This document shows, one piece after another, positions 23,593 to 34,640 of a stretch of 64,000 nt of DNA (the stretch's first letter is position 1; every line of letters starts with the position of its first letter). The position numbers and the translations under genes are program-made. A model generated the notes under the pieces. It ran no database searches and was not told the DNA's origin. It saw only the letters and a list, made by a program, of their open reading frames with translations. The stretch comes from Colletotrichum lupini (lineage: Eukaryota; Ascomycota; Sordariomycetes; Glomerellales; Glomerellaceae), in contig NC_064675.1 in the NCBI RefSeq assembly GCF_023278565.1, forward strand, positions 6,572,001-6,636,000. Reading direction: 5' to 3'.

Positions 23593-26500
23593 GTGGAGGG
23601 AGGGTGGATGGGATATTGGGGGGGGGGGTTACTTTAATGCTATTATCGTCTGAGGCAGGAATGTAGCTCGAGGTAGTTGTAATGATGATGATGATAATCA
23701 ACGTGGCCGCATGTTGCGTTCAAATACATACACTGCCAGGAACGAGAAATCCAAATCCATCCCTCTCTTCAAGACAATAATAGCTTTTTGAAATAATTGT
23801 ACATTGCACCTGTTGAAGACGTTCACTGAGAATTAGAGGGGAGATATTAGACTTCGTGCATACATACCATTCATCATTCTCCAAAGTGCCTAGTCGGAGT
23901 CACGGAATCGCAGGTCTTCCCCGAAACGCTTCATTCGAAGTCTACACCTGCGCGTCCAACTGGACACCACCAACCGTGCGATTGCACACCTTTCTGAGAG
24001 ATTCCAAAACAAAATGAAGGAAACTACTCCATACGTTGAAAAGAATCAAAAATGGGAGGGGCATAAGATCATTCATGGAAAATGCAAAAAGTTAACCAGC
24101 GTGATGCATCCGCCGGTAATCGAAACCGGGTCCCTTGCTGATCCGAGGAATGGAAGGCAAGGATGATAACCACTACACTACAGATGCTGGTCGTTGAGTA
24201 ATCTGAGCTCTAGTTCATTGTTGAAGGGTGAGTAGTCAGGTCAGAGCTCCGTCGGGTGGGTCTCAGCCACGGGACACCACGGACTACCGAGCGGCCAATC
24301 AGAGAGCCGTATTCAGAGAGCTCCCATTTCCTTCCCTTCCGGCTCCAACGAGCGAACGAACTCCCCGGAGGGTTTGTTCCTCCAACCAGCCAAACGTCGT
24401 AGCCAAAACATCAAGTCTTCCCGAGTCAACAGCACAGCCGGCGGCGAAAAAAAATGCACTTGTGCTGCACGACTTGGGCTTCGGCGTATTAAGCTTATTC
24501 ACGACTCCGCTCCACGAACCCTCCCCATCGCTCTACCTTACCTCTAGCTTGATTCGCCAACCATGTCGTCTCGAAGAGGCAGCGCAGACTGGTGATGTTG
24601 AACAATGCGAGGACCTCGCAACATATTACTTCAATTGCCCGACATTGAATCCGGTTGACTGGCAACGGTGAAGAGATCCGAGGCTGGCAAGTCAGTGCGA
24701 ACGTGCGAGGTCGCGACAACGTGGCTGGGACTGGGGAGCCGGTCGATCTTTGTCCGAACTCTATGGGTACCACGTCAACGAGCAAGGACTGTCGATCTTT
24801 CGAGGAGCGATTCATTGCTTTCGCACGTGAACAGCAAGATATTCGCAAACTTCGCTGCAGCGATTTTTCCCATCCTTGTCGTCTTCTCGAGTCCGTTGGG
24901 GTCTCGGGGTATTCCATGTCCGCTAGGTATGGGACGCTTGAAAGGGAGGGACACGGGAAGAAGCAAGAAACAGGGAGGATATGCTGACGCCCTGACATGA
25001 CCTCGAATGCTACCCTTCACTCGCCTTGACAGTGGTGACGATATCTGCTACCTCAGCATGCTTTCTCCTTGAACGGCAGACGCTCTGATGGGCATTGACG
25101 CAAGATGCGATAGAGAAGGGCCGGTTGAGATATCCTCGACGACAGTTGCTGCTCAACAACAAATCCAAAATCACAATGTGGCCCCAACTCCATTATCGCC
25201 CGAATTGACTTGCGGAAAATGAGCCGCTTAGCCTCCCACCGGCTCAAGAATTACTCCTACGCCATCTCCGTCATGTTGAGTCGCCCGCCCGCTGTCAGTC
25301 TCACAACTTACCTCGGTAGCTTCCATCACTTCGCGCGTAACTCATCACCTCGCAGTCTCAGTCTTGCATGAGATCCCGAACCACCCCTCTCTCGACGGAG
25401 CACATTCACGGCCGAGATCAACCAAACCCGCAGAGCAGACTACGGAGTACATAACTGCAGTGAGTGCAGTGCGGGGAAGACCCGCCAATTCAAGATTCAG
25501 TGTTGCATTGCAGCGCTCGCGGCGGAGGGTGAGGCAAGCACTAGCAAAAGACTAGCGAACCGCCATCACTGAAAGAGGTGTGCTAACAGTCTCGGCAGAT
25601 TGCTAGAGCACTGCTGTATGCGACAATGATCGTCATCGCAGCCACTTCCGAAAAGTGAAGCCGCCTGCGAACGCCGCTCCGCACGTCTAATGTCGTCCTT
25701 GAGGTCGTTGAATTGCTGGCGTTGAGAGCATGGGATACCCTGTCCGGCGAAGGGCCATCCCGCGCGGTCTAGTGAACTGTAAATTTTACCCAGTCCAAGG
25801 GGGCAAAACAACAACCGCAAATCGTTTTGCGTAGCCTGCGAGCATTCGGACGACAGGGATCCAAAAGTTGAGATGAGGACTGTGCAAGGAATGGCCCGGC
25901 TGAGTGACTGCTATTTCTGCATCAGATGATCTGTGTTGCTCAACACGAGCGCAGCCCCGAAGTAACCCAACATCGACAACTTCTCGATCCGATATTCTTC
26001 TTCCAGATGGACCAATTTTGATATTTCCCCTATCAGCTTTCTCCTCTCACTGGCTCCTTAGGTTCAGGAGAAAATAACTCAATATCCTACCAACCCTTCG
26101 TGCCTCGTCTAATAGTTGAGGTTCTCGTATCCCTTGATAAACCTTCGCCGCTTCTTAAAGCCCCTTGGTCTGGTTTGGAATTCGCAAATATCTACAATGT
26201 CATCACTTTCCTTTGTCTTTCCCAAAAAGACAACTCAAAAGCTTGACTCAATCAAGCACGAAAGGGAGGCGTCAGCAATGTCTTGGCGGACCGAGCCAGT
26301 GACCCCGCGCCGAGAAGGCCCGGAACAGTGTCCGGGCTATCGACTAATTCTAAGCGCAGCGGCGCGGACATGGATCAAGGTGGCATTCTTCGTCATGCCG
26401 AGTCCCTGGAGATTAATTGCCCACTAGCTGCCTCCCCAAAGAGATCACCACCATATGCGCATAAATGTTTCTCGTCGATCGTGGCTTATAAGAGCTGGCG

Positions 26501-26668
26501 ATCCCTCGTGGGATGGGTATCAAGATCTGCAAGTAATTACGGATACCTCGGCGTCGACGAATCTCTCAAGGTGTGTATTATCCCCAAGTTTATCATCGTC
26601 TTCTGGATTTCCCATGTCTGACTCAACCTACAACTCCAGTCAAGCCGCTTTTCACAACAGACATCGCC
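23593..26668. other. Long intergenic region with only a tRNA gene
   Basis: About 3 kb between the GH3 gene and the GMC gene. It contains a poly-G run near 23620, a short GAT repeat near 23685, and tRNA-Gly on the minus strand. Overlapping frames at 24.2-25.0 kb and 25.5-26.6 kb on both strands show no domain or splice logic and were not accepted. GTGTGT...CAG just upstream of 26640 could be a 5'-UTR intron of the GMC gene. Confidence 0.4.
24105..24187 (-). tRNA. tRNA-Gly (anticodon TCC), with short intron
   Basis: On the minus strand the acceptor arm GCATCTG pairs with CGGATGC, followed by A. The D-loop region GTGTAGTGGTTATCAT matches eukaryotic Gly tRNAs. The anticodon stem is CTTGC/GCAAG with loop C-T-T-C-C-A-A, interrupted after the anticodon by an 11-nt intron. 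The T arm is CCGGT-TTCGATT-ACCGG. A T5 terminator-like run lies downstream (about 24087-24091 on the + strand as AAAAA). Confidence 0.85.
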
Positions 26669-28600
26669 ATGAGGTTAACGAATCTCTTCGGCCTCCTGGC
26701 CGCTTCCACAAGTCTCGTCGCTGCTGTCGACCTGACCGGCTATGAGTTCATCGTCGTCGGTTCCGGCGCCGGCGGCGGAGTCTTGGCTGCCCGTCTCGCC
26801 CTCGCCGGCCGCAAAACCCTTCTCATCGAAGCTGGCGATGACCAGGGAGCCAACGAGAACTACACCGTCCCAGCCTACCAAGCAAAGTCCACCGAAGACG
26901 ACGCCATGGCATGGGACTTCTTCGTCCGCCACTATGCCGACGAAGCAAGGCAAGCTCGCGACTTCAAGACCACATACGAGACACCAGGTGGCGGCGAGTA
27001 CACCGGCCTCAACCCGCCCTCCGGCTCCAAGATGAAGGGAACTCTGTACCCTCGCTCTGGCACCCTCGGAGGCTGCACCGCCCATAATGCACTCATTGCT
27101 GTCTACCCTCACCGCTCCGACTTTGACTACATCGCCAGCCTCACCGGTGATTCGTCCTGGTCAGCAGACAACATGCGAAACTATTTCATCCGGATGGAAA
27201 ACAACCGCTACCTTCTCCCCGGTGTTCCTGGCCATGGATACAATGGCTGGTACAGCACCGAGACTGCCCCTCTCAACCTCGCCCTTCTCGACCCTCAGCT
27301 CTTGAGCCTTGTCACCGGAGGCGCATTCGCCCTCGGAAACGAGACAAATTTAGTCTTCAACATCGCCACCCTGCTCGCTGGCGACGGTAACAACGTGGCC
27401 GCCAGCCGCGACACGACGCCTGGCTTTTACCAGATCCCCATCTCCTCCAACGACGCCCACCGTGTCGGTTCCCGCGAGTTCATCGTCGCCGTCCGTGACG
27501 CAAAGACTATCACCGGCGCGAAGCGATACCCCCTCGACGTCCGCACTAGCTGTCACGTCACCAAAGTCCTCTTCGACAACTCCTCTCCGCCTAAGGCTAC
27601 CGGTGTAGAGTTCCTCGACGGAAAATACCTGTACCGCGCAAGCCCCCGCTCCCGCAATGCCGGCGCCGGCACCCGCGGCACAGCAACCGCCTCCCGCGAG
27701 GTCATCATTGCCGGCGGCGCCTACAACTCCCCGCAGATCCTTAAGCTTAGTGGCATCGGCCCGGCCGCCGAGCTGCGCAAGTTCAACATCCCCATCGTTA
27801 AAGACCTCCCCGGCGTCGGCACGAACCTGCAAGACCACTACGAAATCGCCGTCCAGGGTCGCACGCCCGCCGACTTTAGCGCTCTTAACGGTTGCACCTT
27901 CGGCTTCAACGGGCAATCCGACCCGTGCCTCGCGCGCTGGAACACCCCTATCCTCGGCGACCGCGGCATCTACGAGTCCTCGGGCTTCGCGGCGACAATG
28001 TTCTACAAGAGCAGCACCACCGAGCGCAACGAGTGGGACGTGTTCGCGTTCGGCGGACCCGTCAACTTTAGGGGCTACTTCCCCGGCTACAGCGTCAACG
28101 CGACCATTGAGCACGACTGGTTCACCTGGGCGATTCTCAAGTCTCACCCGCGCAACACGGCCGGCTCGGTGACGCTGCGCACGGCTGATCCGCTCGACGT
28201 GCCGGATATTCTCTACAACTACTTTGATACCGGCTCCGGCAACGCCGAGGCTGATTTACAGGCCATGACGGAGACCGTGAAGCTTACTCGCGACGCGTTC
28301 AAGCGGCAGTTGGTGCCCATCAAGGAGGAGTTGCCTGGCGCAGGCGTCCAGGGTGACGCGGCTGTGAAGCAGTATATCAAGGATACGGCGTGGGGTCACC
28401 ATGCTTCGTCGACGTGCCCTATCGGCGCCGATAATGACCCAATGGCTGTGCTCGACTCCAGCTTCAGGGTACGGGGGGTTAATGGCTTGAGAGTTGTTGA
28501 CGCCTCGGTGTACCCGAGGATTCCTGGCACGTTTACTGCTGTGTCTACGTATATGGTCGGTGAGAAGGCTGCCGATGTGATCTTGAGCCAGAATCAGTAG
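26669..28600 (+). CDS. Secreted GMC-family FAD-dependent oxidoreductase
   Basis: A single exon encodes 643 aa. The signal peptide is [20 protein letters not shown], cleaved before DLTGYEF. The FAD-binding GSGAGGG motif lies at about residues 31-37 with a downstream LLIEAGDD stretch. The GMC signature region [17 protein letters not shown] and the second signature [17 protein letters not shown] are present, as is [13 protein letters not shown]. Near the C-terminus [12 protein letters not shown] (H577/H578) supplies the conserved catalytic His. The second family position, usually His or Asn, falls in [13 protein letters not shown] and is not obvious. Family members oxidise alcohols, sugars or aryl alcohols with O2 or quinones. 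The substrate cannot be told from sequence. ATG 26669 is chosen because an earlier in-frame start would displace the signal peptide. Confidence 0.92.
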   Translation: MRLTNLFGLLAASTSLVAAVDLTGYEFIVVGSGAGGGVLAARLALAGRKTLLIEAGDDQGANENYTVPAYQAKSTEDDAMAWDFFVRHYADEARQARDFKTTYETPGGGEYTGLNPPSGSKMKGTLYPRSGTLGGCTAHNALIAVYPHRSDFDYIASLTGDSSWSADNMRNYFIRMENNRYLLPGVPGHGYNGWYSTETAPLNLALLDPQLLSLVTGGAFALGNETNLVFNIATLLAGDGNNVAASRDTTPGFYQIPISSNDAHRVGSREFIVAVRDAKTITGAKRYPLDVRTSCHVTKVLFDNSSPPKATGVEFLDGKYLYRASPRSRNAGAGTRGTATASREVIIAGGAYNSPQILKLSGIGPAAELRKFNIPIVKDLPGVGTNLQDHYEIAVQGRTPADFSALNGCTFGFNGQSDPCLARWNTPILGDRGIYESSGFAATMFYKSSTTERNEWDVFAFGGPVNFRGYFPGYSVNATIEHDWFTWAILKSHPRNTAGSVTLRTADPLDVPDILYNYFDTGSGNAEADLQAMTETVKLTRDAFKRQLVPIKEELPGAGVQGDAAVKQYIKDTAWGHHASSTCPIGADNDPMAVLDSSFRVRGVNGLRVVDASVYPRIPGTFTAVSTYMVGEKAADVILSQNQ

Positions 28601-29563
28601 ACGATGAGGGGGTGGGAAGCGGATCTGGGAGGCTTTTTGTTGATATCAGCGTGCTTTTGTGTCTCAAGTAGCAGCAATGCGCTTAATATGATTAATATCG
28701 CTACTTACCTTATCCTAAGACGCAGGTTCCGTGAAAGTGATTATTTCTAGTCGTCCATTGTCGGCATTGTTCTTCTATATCATGCTTATAATTGCGACTT
28801 CAAAAGGTTATCTTGTAGAGGGTAAGAATTGCAGGCTTAATGTAGGCTATTGGTGCTGTCATCATGTACGTGTAGCTTATGGTCGTACACGATGGAATAC
28901 GAGGGTCGGAGTGTGAGGTAGGCCCGTCGACGGCTTCATGAAGCATCGACTTTACGAGATCTCAACTCCAGCAATTACCCCGGTTATTATGGAGAGTGTT
29001 AATCCAGAGGTTCAGCTCTTCTATGTAATACGGCTATTCAAGTTGCCGAATACGGATCTGAAGTGTCTGTCAAACCGAGAGTGGTGGGAGTTCAATGGCA
29101 TCACGCCTTGCCCGTCGCGCCGCCGTTTCACGTGATAGACACGTATCTGAAAGCCCTAGATCAGCCCGGGCGGTTTTCAATATCGGCTTCTAGCGAAGAT
29201 GAGCATGATAACCTTCCTGAAGGAATCAGTGTGCATTCGGAGGCTGCGCTTCCGCAGGAAATTTTGATGGTATAGCTAAGTTCACCTGATACAATTCTAG
29301 GGATCTTACCACGCTCTTCAGTGGTAGTGGCCTTGACTTCAATGGCGCCTCTCGTCTGCCTGATTCGGGACCGCAACGGCTTCAGGTAATTTACTCTGCC
29401 AGAGGCCAGATTATTTACTCGAGCTCTTCGGATTTAGGAAATGCTCATTCGCATTTTCCGCCATTTTGATCTTGAATAAGTCTCCTCCTCACGTCCGCTA
29501 AATCCATTCATTCATGAATGCGAGGACAATATCTCCTCGTCTGACGGCCCTACCTAAGCTTTG
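28601..29563. other. Intergenic, start of the gene-poor accessory stretch
   Basis: Only short frames on both strands (for example 70 codons at 29063-29275 +, 71 codons at 29161-29376 -). No domain, start context or splice logic supports any of them. Confidence 0.35.
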
Positions 29564-30092
29564 CTACAGATGAGGGGTGGGGTTATTCATGAATATATCC
29601 TCTTGAGGCCCGTTAATCAAATATGCCATAGCTGGTTTCGGTTTGGGAGCCCCACTCAAGAGGATGAGCCTAGAGCCTACGGGAAAGGCCTCTGAAAACT
29701 CGCTCGCTAAGTCATCGGAGAAGACAGACTGGCTGTCCGCGTTCACCAAAACTATCACTTGCTTCCAGGACCGTATTACTCCGATTCTAGTGGCAAGGCT
29801 AACTGAGTTCACGCTGGAATCGCATATGGGTATGGGGTCGGAGTCTATCTTTCCCAAGTCACCAGGCCCGCTGAAACGCATGTGCGGCGCCACGCTGAGT
29901 GTTACTCCCAAAGTCAATCCACGTTCTGCAACCTCCAAGTCAAGCCCATGGTCTCATGATAATCGTCAATTAGTGACTGGAGCTCATCCTTTCTTACCGA
30001 TGCTGAAAATCATCGGCCTGGAGGCTAAATGCCAGATTCTCTAGATGCTCCCAACGAATGACTTCACGAAACAGACCCACGGATCTTAGCGA
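29564..30092 (-). pseudogene. Frameshifted remnant of an unrecognised protein-coding gene
   Basis: On the minus strand, protein-like sequence continues through three frames without plausible introns: SLRSVGLFREVIRWEHLENL and AFSLQADDFQHR (from 30092), then RKDELQSLIDDYHETMG, then LDLEVAERGLTLGVTLSV to a stop at 29564. Each change of frame is abrupt and only one or two bases wide, which is what small indels would do. The family is not recognised. It could also be two short exons with unusual introns, but no good donor/acceptor pair is seen. Confidence 0.35.
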
Positions 30093-30360
30093 TGGGTGGA
30101 AATTCGCCTAGGCAGCATCTCCCCTCCGAATCCTGTGCAGGATGCCGAGTGTTCTCCTTCGTACACGTATCTTACATTCGGCTTCTTGCAATTAGATGTC
30201 TCAATAAACTTGTGTCACTGCGTAAAGATCGCTTCCAAGACCATGCACACATAAGTCCGTGATGATATTTTGCGAGCGACTTCTCCTAACGCCGAGGTTT
30301 GACTTGCCGGCCGACCTGCCGGCCGGGCAACTCTAAAGCAATTGGCTACTTCGGCTAGAT

Positions 30361-30876
30361 TCATCTCAAAGTTGGCTTGGCGAGCGTGCCAGGAACCTTG
30401 GCAGCGCCCGGCACCTTGTTATTTACAGATATAGAACCGGGCGTGGGTCGCGGATCGGTCCAGTTGCCCATAATCCACCATTCATTGAAGTTGGCTTGCC
30501 ATTTGCTCTTCAGTTTGACAGGAAGTTCCACAACGTGACCACCAGCCATCTCCGTGGCGCTCCGTGACTTTACAGTATTAGTAATTCCATCGCGACACTT
30601 CGGTCCGAGTTCTTCTACACTTCTGCACGTCATCCCAGTAAGTACCTTGTCACAGTATCTGGTGCTACTACTCCGACTCGTACCAGGTGGGCTATTTGAG
30701 TCTGCAAAGATATACATCAATGCCATTAAGATGCCGAGACTGACCACTACAGTATAAGCGGTGGGATACACATCGAATCCAGAATGTTGCAAACCACAAG
30801 TGTCCAGTATGTTTATCCCTGTAACCCACCGATGCTGCATATTTACCTTCACCGCCCTGTTTCGTAGCAATTGCAT
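30361..30876 (-). CDS. Hypothetical single-pass membrane protein, 171 aa
   Basis: This frame is ATG-initiated on the minus strand. A basic N-terminus (about 45 residues) is followed by one clear hydrophobic segment (AYTVVVSLGILMALMYIFA, about residues 41-59). A Ser/Cys-bearing tail follows (RSSSTRYCDKVLTGMTCRSV) and a Trp-rich stretch (KWQANFNEWWIMGNW) near the end. No family is recognised. The composition is convincingly protein-like, but no intron or neighbour supports it. The N-terminus may be mis-set: GTAAAT...CAG early in the frame could be a short intron. Confidence 0.38.
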   Translation of the reverse strand: MQLLRNRAVKVNMQHRWVTGINILDTCGLQHSGFDVYPTAYTVVVSLGILMALMYIFADSNSPPGTSRSSSTRYCDKVLTGMTCRSVEELGPKCRDGITNTVKSRSATEMAGGHVVELPVKLKSKWQANFNEWWIMGNWTDPRPTPGSISVNNKVPGAAKVPGTLAKPTLR

Positions 30877-31460
30877 TATAGTAACTACATGAGCCTTAGC
30901 AGTACGTCATTACACCGGTAAAGTGCTAATCGAAAAGGCCCCAATAGCTTGATGCATGCCATCTTCAGAGACGCCAATGATGATGAAATTAGTACCCTAG
31001 TCAAATCGCGAACCTAGGGTTCGAGTACATCTGTAGGTTTAGTGGAGAGCCAATGATCTACATAGTGATCCAGAAGTTAAAGCTGCATAATCGAGTTTCA
31101 CATGTTAGCCGAAGTCTGAGCGCAATGAGATGACAGCCATCTCGTGCGTTGATACTGCACGCCTTGGACCGGAATATGCTTAATTTGTGAGTGACTGACT
31201 CAACTGATAAACCCCTGAATCACCGGCAATTAAAAAAAGAGTTCTACTGATCGATCTTATTGGGTATTCTTCAGAAATAACATAATAACGTTTGAGATTA
31301 TACAGGATCTTGAACTTTAGTGATATTTTCAGCTTCAAAAATAACGAGGCTGAAGTGACGCCCGAGGTCGCGGACTACTCCGTGTCGGCTCCACGAAAAG
31401 CGGGGTTATTATCATTGGGCCTTCGGCCTGCGGGTAGCTCCTTGAGAACATGCGAAAAGA
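30877..31460. other. Intergenic sequence left of the TIR element
   Basis: Moderately AT-rich with no supported gene. Its last 10 bases before the element (CCCAAGAAGG, 31461-31470) are the left copy of the target-site duplication. Confidence 0.4.
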
Positions 31461-31921
31461 CCCAAGAAGGTGAACACAGGTAAACTGACCTGTGGGGGGG
31501 GGGTGTTAGCTGACCGCCCCACATCTTCACGTGAGTGTAGCCCGTGCCACTCCGTAGGTGATCTAGATATAGTTCAGAATCGATTCTAAATTAATTAAGA
31601 ATATATATTAACTATAATATTAAATAATTATATATATATAATAATAATTTTTAAAAAGTATTTTATATATTATAAATAACTAAAGCTAGTATTTTTAAAA
31701 AACTATTTTTAAATTAATTTAGAATCGATTCTGAATTAATTCTGGATTAAACTAATATCAATAAATAAAAATTAATAATATATAAGTTATTTTTAGTATT
31801 AATACTTTATTATTAAATTAAACTATTATATATATATTTTTATAATATCTTAATTAAATCAATATTAAAAAAATTAATATTTAAAAATAAAACTAATACT
31901 AAGTTTTAAAATTTAATAAGG

Positions 31922-31987
31922 ATTAGTTCGAAATTAGTTCTAAATTTGTTCTAAATTAATTCTAAACTAATTCTAAATTAGTTTTAA
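31922..31987. repeat. Six contiguous 11-bp repeats, consensus ATTAGTTCTAA
   Basis: Six units follow one another with no gaps in exact 11-bp register (31922, 31933, 31944, 31955, 31966, 31977), each a variant of ATTAGTTCTAA. Two related units lie at about 31728-31751. Confidence 0.8.
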
Positions 31988-32139
31988 AATATATTTTAAA
32001 ATAAATTTTCAAAATTCAAAACCTTACTTTCTGTATCTAAATTAATTATTACATATATGAATTATTATAATATATTTAAAAGAATATATTTTTTATATTA
32101 AAATAAGTATGTTTTGATATTTTTAAATTATAATATAGA

Positions 32140-32205
32140 ATTAATTCTGAAATATGTCTAAATTAGTTCTGAATTAATTCTAGATTATTTTAAGATTAGT
32201 TTAGA
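32140..32205. repeat. Second array of six 11-bp repeats, same motif family
   Basis: Six more units in 11-bp register (32140, 32151, 32162, 32173, 32184, 32195) resemble ATTAGTTCTAA and lie near the right end of the TIR element. Confidence 0.75.
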
Positions 32206-32594
32206 ATTAGGTCAGCTAGACCTACTTATTTTCCACGGGCTAATCAGAAGAGCGCTCAGGTCACGTCCCTTTTCCTTGGTCAGGTCAGGTAACCGGGGGG
32301 GCCACAGGTCAGTTTACCTGTGTTCACCCAAGAAGGTAATCTTTCCCTCTCCGCACCGCCACATCCTAGCCCGAAAGAGGAAATGTAATCCGCCAAACTC
32401 CGCGTACATTTTCCTACGCGAAGTCCATATCTCTACGAATAGCCGTACGTGTATCCGTAACCACGAGGTTTATTGTAACAATCCCTGGTTCGGACGCCTG
32501 TCTGAGTATGTACAGCTTGATGACTTTGGTTCATCTCGGCTCGATCACGACGACATCAACTTGCCTCAAGACAGCATCGTGGGCATGTTGAGGG

Positions 32595-34295
32595 ATGTCT
32601 GAGCATGATTTGGCTGGCGAGATATGGAAGAGCCCTCTGCCGTCGCTCCTAGACATCAGCGTTGCGAGGCGGGCTGGCCAAAGAGGCCTAGATGAAGATA
32701 TAGTCGCAAAGTAAGTCTGACGCGTTGCGTTATGTTTCAAGCTTTTGTTGACGCAGTGATACAGAGACAGCCAGGATGACTCTTTCCAATCCATCTCAAT
32801 TTCCCCGTCGTTGAGTCAACATGGCGTCGGAAGACCATTTGAAGACAGGGAAAAAGCGAGGTTATTCATGCACTACATTCATGATCTCTCTACATGGGTA
32901 AGTGATCGTCTTGAAAGTACATGGACTCAGACATAGTGATCGAGAGCTAATGTTGAGAATTGTACAGGTAGATGTGAGCGATAAACGTCGACATTTCGGA
33001 ACAGAAGTGCCCAAAAGAGCATGCCATTCACCCTTGCTTGCATACGCGATCATAGCGTTGGCATCTCGAAGCCTCTGCTCCATCAAAGGAACCGATGACT
33101 CCAAACCTTCTACCTACTATAGCCACGCCTTGCAAATCTTGATACCGATCCTGGGTAGCTCTACAGAGGCCCTGAACGAAGAAGTTCTGGCGGCGATCGT
33201 AATATTGAGACAATACGAAGAAATGACTGGTGAGAGTTACCAACTTTGGTTGCGATCGTCTTTTGAAAATTGACTTTCTTTTTGAAGATACCGACTTTGG
33301 CGTTCATTTATCCGGCAGTTCCAAACTTCTCAACTCCATGTTCAGCCTCGCGAGTAAAGGTGGACTGGGAGAAGCAGCGAGTTGGATCGTATTGCGCCAG
33401 GACTATTGGGTCGCCCTGGTCAAATCCCAGCCTTTGAGCATCAACTTGGACAGCTACAAAGGTTCTAGCTCGTTCGTTGTTTCCGATCCCGAGTGCCTTG
33501 CCAACCGTGCCGTCTTTTTGTGCGCCCAGGCCTGCGCCTAAGCCTTTCAACCCACCATGGTCAGAGACCTCGATCGATGGAATAAACTCAACCAGGAGCT
33601 CGGAAACTGGCTCGTCTCTAACCCTTGGCATGCGGATCCTCTCTGGGTAGACCCGCCGCATGATACCAGTGCCAACGGGTCTGCTTTTCCAACGGTATGG
33701 ATGACGCATCCTGCTCATGGTGAGACTAAATATCGAAAGTTCGCCTTCTTTCCTTGTGGAAGCTAACAACATGTGCTTTTAGTGGTGGGATATCAACATT
33801 ACAGTCTTGCACGCATGATCTTGCACATTTTCAACCCATATCTAAGCAAACCGAGTCTTGATACCTTTAGGCGGAGAAGGGAGTCAGAAGTGAGTCGGCA
33901 GTTCCAAGCCGTTGGCATCAACGTACCATCAGACTGACACCGCTCAGCAAGCAGTTCTGGATAACTTCCGTCTCCTTCTAGGTCTCGCGATCAGCAACCC
34001 GCTGGTAGTCAATGCCAGTTTTACAGCTGCCCATGCATTGAGAGCCTGTAAGCGCCCCTGCCTAATCCTGTATTGAATGAGCATATGACTGACTAGTGCG
34101 TCCGTGTTCGCATTTACAGGTGGCATATATCTCACGGACCCCAAAGAGCAACGCGAAAGCCTAGATTTACTCGACAAACTACATCAACGGACTGGATGGC
34201 GCACGAAAGACTTGGAGGAGCAACTGAACTCTCAGTGGTCACAAGATAGTTGCAACAGTGCCTTTGGGCATCTTTTTGCAGAGGCTCGGAAGTGA
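32595..34295 (+). pseudogene. Fungal_trans_2-type transcription regulator with a single in-frame stop
   Basis: Seven exons can be joined: 32595-32710, 32765-32897, 32968-33229, 33288-33719, 33783-33889, 33948-34047 and 34120-34295. All introns are GT-AG, 54-72 bp, and the frame is kept throughout. The product would be about 441 aa. It carries the regulatory domain of the ARCA-like/fungal_trans_2 family: REKARLFMHYIHDLSTW, PLLAYAIIALASRSL, ASWIVLRQDYWVALV, and a final RTGWRTKDLEEQLNSQW. One TAA at 33539-33541 interrupts exon 4 after LCAQACA, and homology continues in the same frame directly after it. No Zn2Cys6 DNA-binding motif was found upstream, so the N-terminus may also be lost. The TIR element ends 268 bp upstream of the first ATG. 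A sequencing error at the stop cannot be excluded. Confidence 0.75.
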
Positions 34296-34640
34296 TAAAA
34301 CCGAAAGTCTCCTCAACCTTGCTTGTCTCTATCACGTTTTTCCGCGGAGAAGAAGTTTTTAGCCAATATCTAGGACAGACGTTAGGTTTCGGCAGAGTCA
34401 ATGCAGCCTGCGGGCTATATCTGCTTCCTGCCAAGGAATCATAATCTATAAATCATATCCTAGCCCTTAGTTGACCTTTATGCCGAAGTTTGTGCGTATG
34501 AATCTACGTGCCCGTTTGTATAAAGCAGTTAAACGGGAGTGAGCAGACTGGTACAGCATCTTCAGTAGACAGCAACTGAATAAAGACTTTCTATTTCATT
34601 AAGCAAGGGAGAACTTTCTATCTGTCCCCTATAGCATCGT

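Larger units (their letters stand above)
31471..32326. mobile_element. Non-autonomous TIR DNA element (MITE-like), 856 bp, intact ends
   Basis: Perfect 25-bp terminal inverted repeats (31471-31495 and 32302-32326) are flanked by a perfect 10-bp direct duplication CCCAAGAAGG (31461-31470 and 32327-32336). Each TIR contains its own inverted repeat, CACAGGT-AAACTG-ACCTGTG, so each end can fold as a hairpin. Subterminal TAGCTGACC motifs are also inverted relative to each other (about 31507 and 32208). The interior about 31570-32210 is extremely AT-rich and holds 11-bp repeats. There is no coding capacity. The 10-bp duplication fits Mutator-like transposition (8-11 bp), which is inference, since no transposase is inside. 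Intact ends and duplication suggest a recent insertion, younger than the RIP-degraded elements. Confidence 0.85.

Noticed and set aside
24228..26600. Several 80-170 codon frames on both strands between tRNA-Gly and the GMC gene
   Set aside because: Mutually overlapping, no domains, several lack ATG, and no splice pattern joins them.
31292..31483. Possible N-terminal exon of the 32.6-kb regulator interrupted by the TIR element
   Set aside because: Removing the element and joining at the duplication gave no Zn2Cys6 pattern in any frame, and stops intervene.
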